Assembly: GCA_013812515.1 (NCBI GenBank)
Contig: JACCTI010000483.1
Coordinates: 1-5,003, forward strand
Source of the DNA: Chthoniobacterales bacterium
GTDB taxonomy: Bacteria > Verrucomicrobiota > Verrucomicrobiia > Chthoniobacterales > UBA10450
DNA: 5,003 bases
Reading direction: 5' to 3'
Positions within the stretch are counted from its first letter, which is position 1. The number at the start of each line of letters is the position of its first letter. Below the pieces are notes generated by a model that was not told the origin of the DNA, did no database searches, and worked only from the letters and a program-made list of their open reading frames with translations. Shown here one piece after another: positions 1 to 5,003 of the stretch. Position numbers and translations under genes: made by a program.

Positions 1-60
1 CCCGGCTCCTCTGAATGGAACGTCCAAGATAGACCTTCGCCGCTTCAAGGGAGCGCAGCG

Positions 61-240
61 ATGCAAACAGTCCTCAATTCAGCTGCACACCGCTGGCAGC
101 TGCGTTTGCAGGATCCGAACGATCGCCACCAGAAGCTGAAGGTCGAGCTCACCGTGCTCTCTGCGGACCACCCAACGGGTAGCTGCGTCGCTGACGCCAG
201 TTGCACGGCCGCGAGCTCTGCGGACGTTGCGGCAGAATGA
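61..240 (+). CDS. Unrecognised small protein, or C-terminal end of a gene entering from the left
   Basis: A 59-codon frame starts at ATG 61, with a good ribosome-binding site (GGAG at 50-53, 7 nt spacing). Its TGA at 238-240 overlaps the ATG (237-239) of the CYTH gene in an ATGA arrangement, which suggests translational coupling. The frame also stays open without a stop to base 1, so it could instead be the last 80 codons of a longer gene. The N-terminal half is mixed and charged (WQLRLQDPNDRHQKLKVEL). The C-terminal third is rich in Ala, Ser and Asp and contains two Cys (residues 42 and 48). There is no signal peptide or membrane segment. About 70% of codons end in G or C, which is compatible with real coding. 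I recognise no family and assign no function. The overlap and ribosome-binding site are seen directly; that the frame is translated is inferred. Confidence 0.4.
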   Translation: MQTVLNSAAHRWQLRLQDPNDRHQKLKVELTVLSADHPTGSCVADASCTAASSADVAAE

Positions 241-707
241 TCGACGGGAATTCTCATCGCGAAATCGAGCGGAAGTTTCTTGTGCGGCGGCTGCCGGACA
301 ACATGGCGCAATATGCCCATCGCGAAATTGAGCAAGGCTATCTCGCGATCGCACCCGGCGGCGTGCAGGTCCGGCTGCGGAAATCCGGCGCGAAGCACTC
401 GCTCACCTACAAACGCGCGGACGGGCCCTCACGCATCGAGCGCGAAGTAGAACTGACACGGGAGCAATTCGAAGTGCTGTGGCCGGCCAGCGAGGGCCAG
501 CGACTAACGAAAATCCGTTACGACGTTCCACTGGGAGATAGGACCGTCGAGATTGATGTCTACAGTGGGCGGCACGAAGGCTTCGTCGTTGCTGAAGTGG
601 AATTCGATGACGAAGACTCAGCGCGCGCCTTTCAGCCGCCTGATTGGCTCGGCGAAGATGTCACCGGCCGTGCACGCTACAGCAACGTCCTGCTCGCCTG
701 CGGATGA
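237..707 (+). CDS. CYTH-domain protein (triphosphate tunnel metalloenzyme, probable inorganic triphosphatase)
   Basis: A soluble cytoplasmic protein of 156 residues that is one complete CYTH domain. The diagnostic ExExK signature lies at the N-terminus (E9, E11, K13 in HREIERKFLV). It is followed by the basic strands of the tunnel (R46 and R48 in VRLRKSG; K59 and R60 in TYKR), acidic pairs E68/E70, R94, E105/D107 in EIDVY, and E120/E122 in VAEVEF. The C-terminal DWLGEDVTG...YSN segment is typical of the short stand-alone bacterial forms. Characterised members of this subgroup are metal-dependent tripolyphosphatases; other CYTH proteins make cAMP or hydrolyse thiamine triphosphate, so the substrate is inferred. 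No CHAD domain is fused. ATG 237 is preferred over an in-frame TTG at 201 because the protein then begins just before ExExK and is coupled by ATGA to the preceding frame. The gene ends 42 bp from the convergent SixA gene. Confidence 0.9.
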   Translation: MIDGNSHREIERKFLVRRLPDNMAQYAHREIEQGYLAIAPGGVQVRLRKSGAKHSLTYKRADGPSRIEREVELTREQFEVLWPASEGQRLTKIRYDVPLGDRTVEIDVYSGRHEGFVVAEVEFDDEDSARAFQPPDWLGEDVTGRARYSNVLLACG

Positions 708-749
708 CGTCCGTTCCGTCGAATGCGAGTTGCCGAAGCATCTCGTTCT

Positions 750-1217
750 TCAGCAGCGGGAAGCGGCGAGCTTCGGCGGAATAAGCCAAAGCAGCCTTCC
801 GCGGCTCCCGCGATCTTCCACTTCCACGCACGCGATGCCTGCTTTTGCCAGCTTCACGTGGCCGCCGGTGAGATGATTTAACACCGTGCTGAAATCCGGT
901 TCGTGCCCGACGACCATGACATCTTCACCACCGGTGCGTTCCAGAATCTTCCGGAGTTTGTGCAGGCGAAATCCTTTTCCGAGGAACGGTTCTTCCTCCA
1001 CGTCCAGACCGAGCTCTTTCCCGACGATGTCGGCGGTCTGCAACGCCCGCGGCAATGGGCTCGAGAGAATCCGTTTCGGGTCGACCTCAGCGGTATCCAG
1101 GAATTTCGCGATCCGCTTCATCTGCTTTCGCCCCTTTTTCGTCAGCGGGCGCTCGTCATCCGGCCCTCTCCAAGCGGGCCAGTCCGCCTGGCCATGCCGC
1201 AGGAAGTAAACTTTCAT
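750..1217 (-). CDS. sixA: SixA-like phosphohistidine phosphatase (histidine phosphatase superfamily)
   Basis: A 155-residue cytoplasmic protein of the phosphoglycerate-mutase-like histidine phosphatase superfamily, short branch. The N-terminal LRHGQAD motif carries the catalytic R7-H8-G9. Further pocket residues are R57 in SSPLPRALQTA and the second histidine H105 in VVGHEPD. The LTKKGRKQM segment (25-33) and the length match SixA, which in Escherichia coli removes phosphate from phosphohistidine in phosphotransfer domains; here the substrate is an inference from family. The start ATG sits right before the first strand and no upstream alternative is needed, though the ribosome-binding site is weak. 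The gene lies 241 bp downstream of the PiT transporter on the same strand and converges on the CYTH gene. An operator-like repeat cluster 29-57 bp before the start suggests its own promoter. Family assignment is firm; the physiological partner is unknown. Confidence 0.92.
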   Translation of the reverse strand: MKVYFLRHGQADWPAWRGPDDERPLTKKGRKQMKRIAKFLDTAEVDPKRILSSPLPRALQTADIVGKELGLDVEEEPFLGKGFRLHKLRKILERTGGEDVMVVGHEPDFSTVLNHLTGGHVKLAKAGIACVEVEDRGSRGRLLWLIPPKLAASRC

Positions 1218-1245
1218 CGGCGCAATCTCGAAGTTATCGGGCAGC

Positions 1246-1274
1246 TCTCAAGGCCTGAGACATTAATTCTCAAG
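1246..1274. promoter_or_regulatory. Operator-like cluster of alternating TCTCA/TGAGA half-sites upstream of sixA
   Basis: Three pentamers alternate in orientation: TCTCA (1246-1250), TGAGA (1256-1260) and TCTCA (1268-1272). The first two form a near-perfect 15 bp dyad around AGGCC; the last two form a dyad around CATTAAT. The outer two also extend to an identical heptamer, TCTCAAG, repeated 22 bp apart, about two helical turns. The cluster lies 29-57 bp before the sixA start codon, where a repressor or activator would act. On the minus strand each TCTCAA reads TTGAGA, a fair -35 element, but I find no convincing -10 at the right spacing. A regulatory role is inferred from position and symmetry only. 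Confidence 0.3.
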
Positions 1275-1365
1275 CAAGATCGCGATGAGAGCGCTGCGGC
1301 TCCGACTGGCGCTAACCGACAGCTAGCTGCGCTGGGAGCGTTTGGCAATTTCGTTCGGCGCAGGA

Positions 1366-1439
1366 GGCGTAGCCGCCCCGCTGTGTTGGAGCGTTGGAGG
1401 CGAGTTGCGCGCAGGGCGACGCAGCGTGGTGGCTACGAC
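1366..1439. repeat. Long imperfect inverted repeat (REP/MITE-like palindrome) in the pit-sixA spacer
   Basis: Two 18-nt arms, 1366-1383 and 1422-1439, are reverse complements at 15 of 18 positions. In plus-strand RNA one mismatch becomes a G-U pair, giving 16 pairs. The 38-nt loop contains a tandem 8-mer, GTTGGAGC then GTTGGAGG (1385-1400). On the minus strand the hairpin begins 19 nt after the PiT stop codon, so it would form in the 3' tail of the pit message. It has no following U-tract, which argues against a standard intrinsic terminator. It could protect or process the message, or be one copy of a dispersed intergenic palindrome; the latter cannot be tested from one copy. Confidence 0.55.
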
Positions 1440-1458
1440 GGCATAGATCGCTTCGCTT

Positions 1459-2496
1459 CTAATCGAAAGCGTGCGCGGCGCGGGCGAGTGCGTAGCTGAT
1501 CAATCCCGTGATCGGCAGCGTCAGGATCCACGCCCAGACGATGCGTTCAACCACGGTCCACTTCACACCACTAAAGCGTTTCACCGCGCCGACACCCATG
1601 ATCGAAGTGGAGATAACGTGGGTAGTGGAAAGGGGAATCCCGTATGAGCTCGCGGCTTGGATGATCACCGCTGCCGTGGTCTCCGCAGCAAAGCCGTGCA
1701 CCGGCTGCAACTTCACCATTTTATGACCTAACGTGCGGATAATGCGCCAGCCACCCGCTGCGGTGCCGGCGGCCATGGTTCCCGCGCAAAGAATGATGAC
1801 CCAATCCGCGATTTGGAATTCCGGCGTGTGCAGGAAATTGAAAACGCCCGGCAGGCCGTTGAACGCGCCGCTTTGTGTCCCGGTAAAGAGCGCAAGCGCG
1901 ATGATGCCCATCGTTTTTTGCGCGTCATTCGTGCCATGGCTGTGCGCCATCCAGGCTGCACTAACGAGTTGTAGCTTTCCGAAGATGGAGTGAACCGAAT
2001 GCGGTGTGGAGCTTCGCAACATGACGAGCAACAGAAACATGAGCACTCCGCCCATGATGAAACCGAGGATCGGGGAGGTGATCATCGGAAGGACCACCTT
2101 CGGCATTAGGCCCGTCTGCCACTTCAGCACGGACCAGTCATTGCGCGCCGAAGCGAGCGCGGCACCGCAGAGACCGCCGATGAGTGCGTGACTGGAACTG
2201 GAAGGCAACCCGAGCCACCACGTAATCAGGTTCCAAACGATCGCGCTGAGCAACGCGCAAAAGATCGTCGGCATCGTCACGACTTCCGGATCGACCATGC
2301 CTTTGCCGATGGTGGAGGCGACGGCGGTCCCCATCAGTGCGCCGGTCAGATTGAAGAACGCCGCCAACGCGATCGCCTGCCGAGGCGTCAGCACTTTGGT
2401 CGAGACAACGGTCGCGATCGCATTCGCCGCGTCGTGAAAGCCGTTGATGTATTCGAAGGCAACCGCCGCCAAGACGACGAGAAGGAAAAGGATCAT
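1459..2496 (-). CDS. pit: PiT-family inorganic phosphate transporter
   Basis: A 345-residue inner-membrane protein that moves inorganic phosphate (often as a metal-phosphate complex) with a cation, by family knowledge. Both halves of the PiT inverted repeat are visible. In the first, NGFHDAANAIATVVSTKVL covers residues 18-36, followed by GLPSSSSHALIGG at 96-108. In the second, HGTNDAQKTMG lies at 187-197 and GIPLSTTHVISTS at 286-298. About ten hydrophobic segments run from residue 2 to 340. The protein is shorter than E. coli PitA (about 500 residues) because the central cytoplasmic loop is reduced to roughly residues 161-175, as in many compact PiT proteins. The ATG at 2496 has GGAG just upstream (spacing only 3 nt) and is 22 bp after the DUF47 stop, so the pair is co-transcribed. 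The stop is TAG and a long inverted repeat follows. Substrate specificity (phosphate versus sulfate) is inferred from family and from the DUF47 partner. Confidence 0.95.
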   Translation of the reverse strand: MILFLLVVLAAVAFEYINGFHDAANAIATVVSTKVLTPRQAIALAAFFNLTGALMGTAVASTIGKGMVDPEVVTMPTIFCALLSAIVWNLITWWLGLPSSSSHALIGGLCGAALASARNDWSVLKWQTGLMPKVVLPMITSPILGFIMGGVLMFLLLVMLRSSTPHSVHSIFGKLQLVSAAWMAHSHGTNDAQKTMGIIALALFTGTQSGAFNGLPGVFNFLHTPEFQIADWVIILCAGTMAAGTAAGGWRIIRTLGHKMVKLQPVHGFAAETTAAVIIQAASSYGIPLSTTHVISTSIMGVGAVKRFSGVKWTVVERIVWAWILTLPITGLISYALARAAHAFD

Positions 2497-2518
2497 ACGC
2501 TCCGCCGATGCGTTTGGC

Positions 2519-3157
2519 TCAGGAGTATTTCATCACGATCTGGAGGATGATGTTTCCGGCGTCGCGGCAGCGGTCGATCACCTTCTCGAGCAGCTCGTAG
2601 AGATCGCGCAAAAAGATGATCTGCTTGGTCTCGTAATCGCCGTGATACAGATCACGCAGCAATTCGAGCTCGAGCTTATCCGCATCGCCCTCGATCGTTT
2701 GCAGCCGCGCGTTTTTCTCGCGCGCGGTCACGGCATCGGTGCCTTTGCGGAGCTCTTTCACCATCGCGAGCACTTCCTCCGCAGCTTGATCCAGTAACTC
2801 GAGGTGTTTTTTGAAACTGCGGCCGTGCAGATCCCCCGGACAAATGAGAATCCGCTCGCCGATCTTCTCCACCGTCTTCGGAATTTTGTAGAGCGCGGTG
2901 GCGAGCGCCTGGATGTCTTCGCGTTCCAGTGGCGTGACAAAGGTCTTACAAAGCTGCTCCGTTAGTTCCTGCGTGATCTGCTTGTCCTTGCGCCGGCTGT
3001 TTACGAATTCCTCGAGGGATTGGGGCGAATCGTGGTGCTCGAGCTTGGCGAGCAACGCGACGAGGTGATGCACGCTGCTATCGGCTTGTTGCGCACTGGC
3101 TTCGAGCAGGTCGAAAAACTTTTCATCATGGCCAAGGAATTTTTGGATCGAAAACAT
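2519..3157 (-). CDS. DUF47 / PhoU-like accessory protein of the PiT transporter
   Basis: A 212-residue, highly charged, all-helical soluble protein of the DUF47 (PhoU_div) family, often called a phosphate transport regulator or Pit accessory protein. It begins with the typical MFSIQKFLG..EKFFDLLE (1-19), has the family signature FVTPLEREDI (73-82), then IEGDADKLELELL (155-167), and ends with LLEKVIDRCRDAGNII (189-204), the E/D-rich PhoU-type metal-binding pattern. ATG 3157 is chosen because it gives the family's usual start and length and has a full GGAGGT ribosome-binding site; the frame continues 64 codons upstream to a TTG, but that stretch looks non-coding. The stop is 22 bp before pit. 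Members are thought to bind PiT and adjust its activity; that is known for relatives and inferred here. It lies 193 bp after the PAP2 gene on the same strand. Confidence 0.93.
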   Translation of the reverse strand: MFSIQKFLGHDEKFFDLLEASAQQADSSVHHLVALLAKLEHHDSPQSLEEFVNSRRKDKQITQELTEQLCKTFVTPLEREDIQALATALYKIPKTVEKIGERILICPGDLHGRSFKKHLELLDQAAEEVLAMVKELRKGTDAVTAREKNARLQTIEGDADKLELELLRDLYHGDYETKQIIFLRDLYELLEKVIDRCRDAGNIILQIVMKYS

Positions 3158-3160
3158 AAG

Positions 3161-3166
3161 ACCTCC
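3161..3166 (-). promoter_or_regulatory. Strong ribosome-binding site for the DUF47 gene
   Basis: The minus strand reads GGAGGT here, a complete Shine-Dalgarno match, with GGAGG placed 4 nt before ATG 3157. It settles the start against the longer frame that would begin at a TTG near 3349. Among the minus-strand genes this is the strongest such site. It implies that the DUF47-pit pair is initiated independently rather than by coupling to the upstream lipid operon. Confidence 0.75.
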
Positions 3167-3267
3167 GCTGACTTGTAATCCCGCTCGGACGTTCTCTGGG
3201 GCTAGCGCAAAGGGACACCGTCGCCAAGGGCAAACAAGTCTGCCTTTCTTATCTCCAGTTTTTTCCT

Positions 3268-3342
3268 CCTCCTCTAACCTCGCCCTCTGAATCTCCCGTC
3301 TGAGAACCGGATTTACGGTCGAGAGGAAGAGGTAGAGGAAGG
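3268..3342. repeat. Polypyrimidine/polypurine imperfect hairpin between PAP2 and DUF47
   Basis: The arms 3268-3287 (pyrimidine-rich on plus) and 3323-3342 (purine-rich) are complementary over about 18 pairs, including one wobble, with two single-base bulges and one mismatch; the spacer is 35 nt. In minus-strand RNA the structure starts 8 nt after the PAP2 stop codon. Its distal arm ends in GGAGG and A-residues, not a U-tract, so it is not a canonical terminator. A small inner stem (ACCG/CGGT, 3306-3319) sits in the loop. It probably marks a processing or attenuation point, or the leader of a separate DUF47-pit transcript; this is inference. Confidence 0.45.
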
Positions 3343-3350
3343 TAGGCAAT

Positions 3351-4097
3351 TCATGTTTCTCGTGGCGAAGCGACCGCCGTGTTCCTTGTCAAACGTCGGC
3401 GGCGGAAAGTCTCGATTGCAGTCCACGAGAACGCGAGCCAGACAATCCCGGCCGCGATCGCCGCCAGCACGTCACTCAAGTAATGCGCGCCCAAATAAAT
3501 GCGCGACAACCCGACCGCTGTCACCGTGAGCGCCGCCGCGAGAACAACGGCCGTCCGTCCAGGCCAGCTTTTCGCTGAGTGCAAGGCGCAGAGGGAGAGG
3601 AATCCATAGAAGAGCGTCGAGCCCATCGTATGTCCGCTTGGGAAACCGAAGCTGGTTAGTGTGACGAGTGGATTCTCGAGGACGGGACGCTGACGATGAA
3701 AAAGATGCTTGAGCAGAATGTTGAGCAGGCTTCCACCGAGCATCGTGAAGGCGAGGGCGAGCAGCCAATCCCAAGCCCGACGTGCGGCGAGCAGAAGGCC
3801 GCAAGCGATCGATGCGCCAGTGACGAATCCAACCGACCCAAAAAACGTGACGACCTGCATGATCGCGGTGAGCTGTGGCTGGCCCTGCGCTTGAAACCAG
3901 TTCGTCACGCCTTGGTCCGCGGCGACCGCGCCGGCGTTCGGCACGAGATCCTCCGCAATTTCGCTAAAGCACCACGCGAACAGAACCATGATCAGCAGGC
4001 CGACCGTGAGATGCAGCCCGAGGTACCCTTCCGGCGAGAAGCGATTGCGAACGAAGCGCAGTGAGCGATCCAGCCGCCGGCGCGGTGGCTGGTTCAT
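3351..4097 (-). CDS. PAP2-family membrane phosphatase (lipid phosphate / undecaprenyl pyrophosphate phosphatase type)
   Basis: A 248-residue integral membrane protein with all three PAP2 catalytic motifs: K130-x6-R137-P138; P153-S154-G155-H156; and S198-R199-x5-H205-x3-D209. The two histidines and the aspartate form the active site. Six hydrophobic segments fit the family fold, after a basic cytoplasmic N-terminus (PPRRRLDRSLR) and a long external loop after the first helix. Relatives remove phosphate from phosphatidic acid, phosphatidylglycerol phosphate or undecaprenyl pyrophosphate on the outer face of the inner membrane; which one applies here cannot be told. ATG 4097 overlaps the metallophosphoesterase TGA (4094-4096) as ATGA, so translation is coupled; an in-frame TTG four codons earlier is less likely. 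With a lipid kinase two genes upstream, a lipid substrate is favoured. The C-terminus is arginine-rich and cytoplasmic. Confidence 0.93.
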   Translation of the reverse strand: MNQPPRRRLDRSLRFVRNRFSPEGYLGLHLTVGLLIMVLFAWCFSEIAEDLVPNAGAVAADQGVTNWFQAQGQPQLTAIMQVVTFFGSVGFVTGASIACGLLLAARRAWDWLLALAFTMLGGSLLNILLKHLFHRQRPVLENPLVTLTSFGFPSGHTMGSTLFYGFLSLCALHSAKSWPGRTAVVLAAALTVTAVGLSRIYLGAHYLSDVLAAIAAGIVWLAFSWTAIETFRRRRLTRNTAVASPRET

Positions 4098-4900
4098 TCG
4101 CGAATCCAACCATTCTTCGAGGAGTGGAACTCTTCGGAGGAGAAAAGCTCGAAGGCTTGCTCGGCCGAGTGCCAGACGCGTCGATCGATCGTGATCTGGC
4201 GCGGCTCAATCCGGAGCACGTTCAGCGAATTGGGCTGGCCTCGTCCCCGGGTCGACGTGCTCGTGCCGGACGACACGATCAAGGCTGAGAAGCCCGGCAT
4301 GTCATAGCGCTTCGTCGTCTGGCCGATATCGGCGATATGGAAATGCCCGGCAAGCAACAGGTCGACCTGACATTGCGCCAGAGTGATCATCGCGAGCCGC
4401 GAACGACCGACGACGGTGCCATGCGTGCCCGCCGGCAAATCAAAGGGATGATGTGTCACAACGATGCGCGTCTGCTCGCCCTTGATGGCGGCGAAGCTCT
4501 CGCGCAATTCGCGCAATTGATGGCGATTGATCCGGCCATCTTTCCAAGTCAAGGCGCGCGCTGTGTTCACCCCCGCGACGGCGATCTCGTCATCGGCAAA
4601 GAATGGCTGGAGATCGTCGCAAATGTAACGTCGGTAGCTGTCGAGACTACGCACAAAACGCAGGAAAAGGTTGCGCAACGGCACGTCATGATTTCCGGGC
4701 ACCACAATTTTCGGAAACGGGATCTTGTCGAGGAAATCACGTGCCGCCATGTACTCTACGGTTCGGGCCCGCTGCGTGAAGTCGCCGGAAATCGCGACTA
4801 GGTGAGGTTCCGTCGCGCGGATGAATGCGATCAGCGGGTCGAGAATCGGTGGGTCGATCCGTCCGAAATGCAGATCGGAAAGATGGATCAGGGTCCGCAT
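4094..4900 (-). CDS. Calcineurin-like metallophosphoesterase (Icc/CpdA-like)
   Basis: A 268-residue soluble two-metal phosphoesterase with the complete motif set in order: D9-L-H11 in LSDLHFG; G39-D40 in ISGD; G69-N70-H71-D72; H150-H151 in VTHHPF; and G185-H186-F187-H188. No signal peptide is present, so it acts in the cytoplasm. The fold is closest to the Icc/CpdA group (class III cyclic-nucleotide phosphodiesterases and unspecific phosphodiesterases), but substrates vary widely in this group and cannot be read from sequence. Its ATG (4898-4900) shares one base with the TGA of the upstream lipid-kinase gene (TGATG), and its stop overlaps the PAP2 start by ATGA, so it is the middle cistron of a coupled trio. 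A phospholipid-related role, such as a UDP-diacylglucosamine-type or glycerophosphodiester cleavage, would fit the context but is speculative. Confidence 0.93.
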   Translation of the reverse strand: MRTLIHLSDLHFGRIDPPILDPLIAFIRATEPHLVAISGDFTQRARTVEYMAARDFLDKIPFPKIVVPGNHDVPLRNLFLRFVRSLDSYRRYICDDLQPFFADDEIAVAGVNTARALTWKDGRINRHQLRELRESFAAIKGEQTRIVVTHHPFDLPAGTHGTVVGRSRLAMITLAQCQVDLLLAGHFHIADIGQTTKRYDMPGFSALIVSSGTSTSTRGRGQPNSLNVLRIEPRQITIDRRVWHSAEQAFELFSSEEFHSSKNGWIRE

Positions 4901-5003
4901 CAGCCAATTTCTTGCGGAACCAGAACCCGCAATGCCGCTGGTCGGATGCGGTAGTGGAGGGGCGTCTCCACGCGGGTAACTTCACCATCCGTGGCCACAA
5001 GCA
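4900..5003 (-). CDS. C-terminus of a YegS/DagK-type lipid (diacylglycerol) kinase, cut by the window edge
   Basis: Only the last 33 residues are in the window. They show the closing beta-sandwich signature of the diacylglycerol/sphingosine kinase family: VATDGEV, then ETPLHYRI, then ALRVLVP and a short tail ending EIG. Full-length relatives are about 290-320 residues, with an N-terminal GGDGT nucleotide-binding motif that lies outside the window. They phosphorylate diacylglycerol or related lipids with ATP at the inner membrane. The TGA stop (4900-4902) shares its last base with the metallophosphoesterase ATG, so the two are coupled. The short match is characteristic but the substrate is not resolved. 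Of the other minus-strand frames, one stops immediately and the other is arginine- and proline-rich without family features. Confidence 0.75.
   Translation of the reverse strand, partial: LVATDGEVTRVETPLHYRIRPAALRVLVPQEIG

Noticed and set aside
45..398. A 117-codon minus-strand frame covering the left edge and the start of the CYTH gene
   Set aside because: It overlaps the conserved ExExK region of CYTH in antisense and has no recognisable motif; treated as a shadow.
708..749. Possible bidirectional terminator between the convergent CYTH and sixA genes
   Set aside because: Only a weak 5-pair stem with a long loop (GCGAG at 725-729 with CTCGT at 742-746) and no clear T-tract; not enough to call.
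1320..1329. Perfect 10 bp palindrome CAGCTAGCTG in the pit-sixA spacer
   Set aside because: It does not extend outward, has no repeated copy in the window and is expected by chance at this length now and then.
903..1499. A 198-codon plus-strand open frame running antisense through sixA and across the spacer into the end of pit
   Set aside because: It is antisense to a well-supported gene, its downstream part is a low-complexity arginine-rich stretch, and it shows no family features. It is the usual by-product of high-GC coding on the other strand.
3158..3349. A 64-codon in-frame N-terminal extension of the DUF47 protein starting at a TTG
   Set aside because: The extension is absent from the family, has an odd composition that follows the purine/pyrimidine hairpin, and the ATG at 3157 has a full GGAGGT site and the typical MFSIQKFLG start.
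3158..3350. Pho box upstream of the DUF47-pit pair
   Set aside because: I looked for the paired CTGTCAT-like repeats and found none; phosphate-starvation control by a canonical PhoB site is not supported here.
1..5003. A mobile element, defence system, toxin-antitoxin pair, tRNA or CRISPR array
   Set aside because: Every long coding stretch is explained by housekeeping-type phosphate enzymes or transporters, and no transposase, terminal repeats, spaced direct repeats or cloverleaf were seen on either strand.

Overview
The window is a compact, moderately GC-rich bacterial segment. All seven genes with a recognisable product belong to families that act on phosphate or phosphate esters. I see no rRNA, tRNA, CRISPR array, insertion sequence or phage gene. 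The taxon cannot be fixed from sequence alone. The short PiT transporter, the DUF47 partner and the tightly overlapped reading frames fit a free-living soil or freshwater Gram-negative, and a verrucomicrobial (Chthoniobacterales-like) source is my low-confidence guess.

Left edge, plus strand (1-707): a 59-codon unrecognised frame, possibly the tail of a longer gene entering from the left, overlaps by ATGA a stand-alone CYTH-domain gene of the tripolyphosphatase / class IV cyclase superfamily. The CYTH gene converges on the next gene across a 42 bp gap.

Right of about 750 everything lies on the minus strand. In transcription order (right to left) it reads: C-terminus of a YegS/DagK-type lipid kinase (cut by the window edge); a calcineurin-like metallophosphoesterase; a PAP2-type membrane lipid phosphatase; a 193 bp spacer with a purine/pyrimidine hairpin; a DUF47 (PhoU-like) protein; a PiT-family phosphate transporter; a 241 bp spacer with a long imperfect inverted repeat and an operator-like repeat cluster; and a SixA-like phosphohistidine phosphatase. 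The first three genes are joined by a TGATG and an ATGA overlap, so they are almost certainly one translationally coupled operon. DUF47 and PiT are 22 bp apart and form the classical accessory-protein/transporter pair.

Taken together, the lipid kinase and PAP2 phosphatase could run opposite steps on lipid phosphates, the DUF47-PiT pair would import inorganic phosphate, and SixA and CYTH would act on phosphohistidine and on tripolyphosphate or a related triphosphate. No gene is of an unknown class except the small left-hand frame. The points worth a second look are the phosphate-themed clustering, the coupled lipid kinase/phosphatase arrangement, the coupled small frame and three non-coding dyad structures. 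I do not see evidence for a wholly new system.
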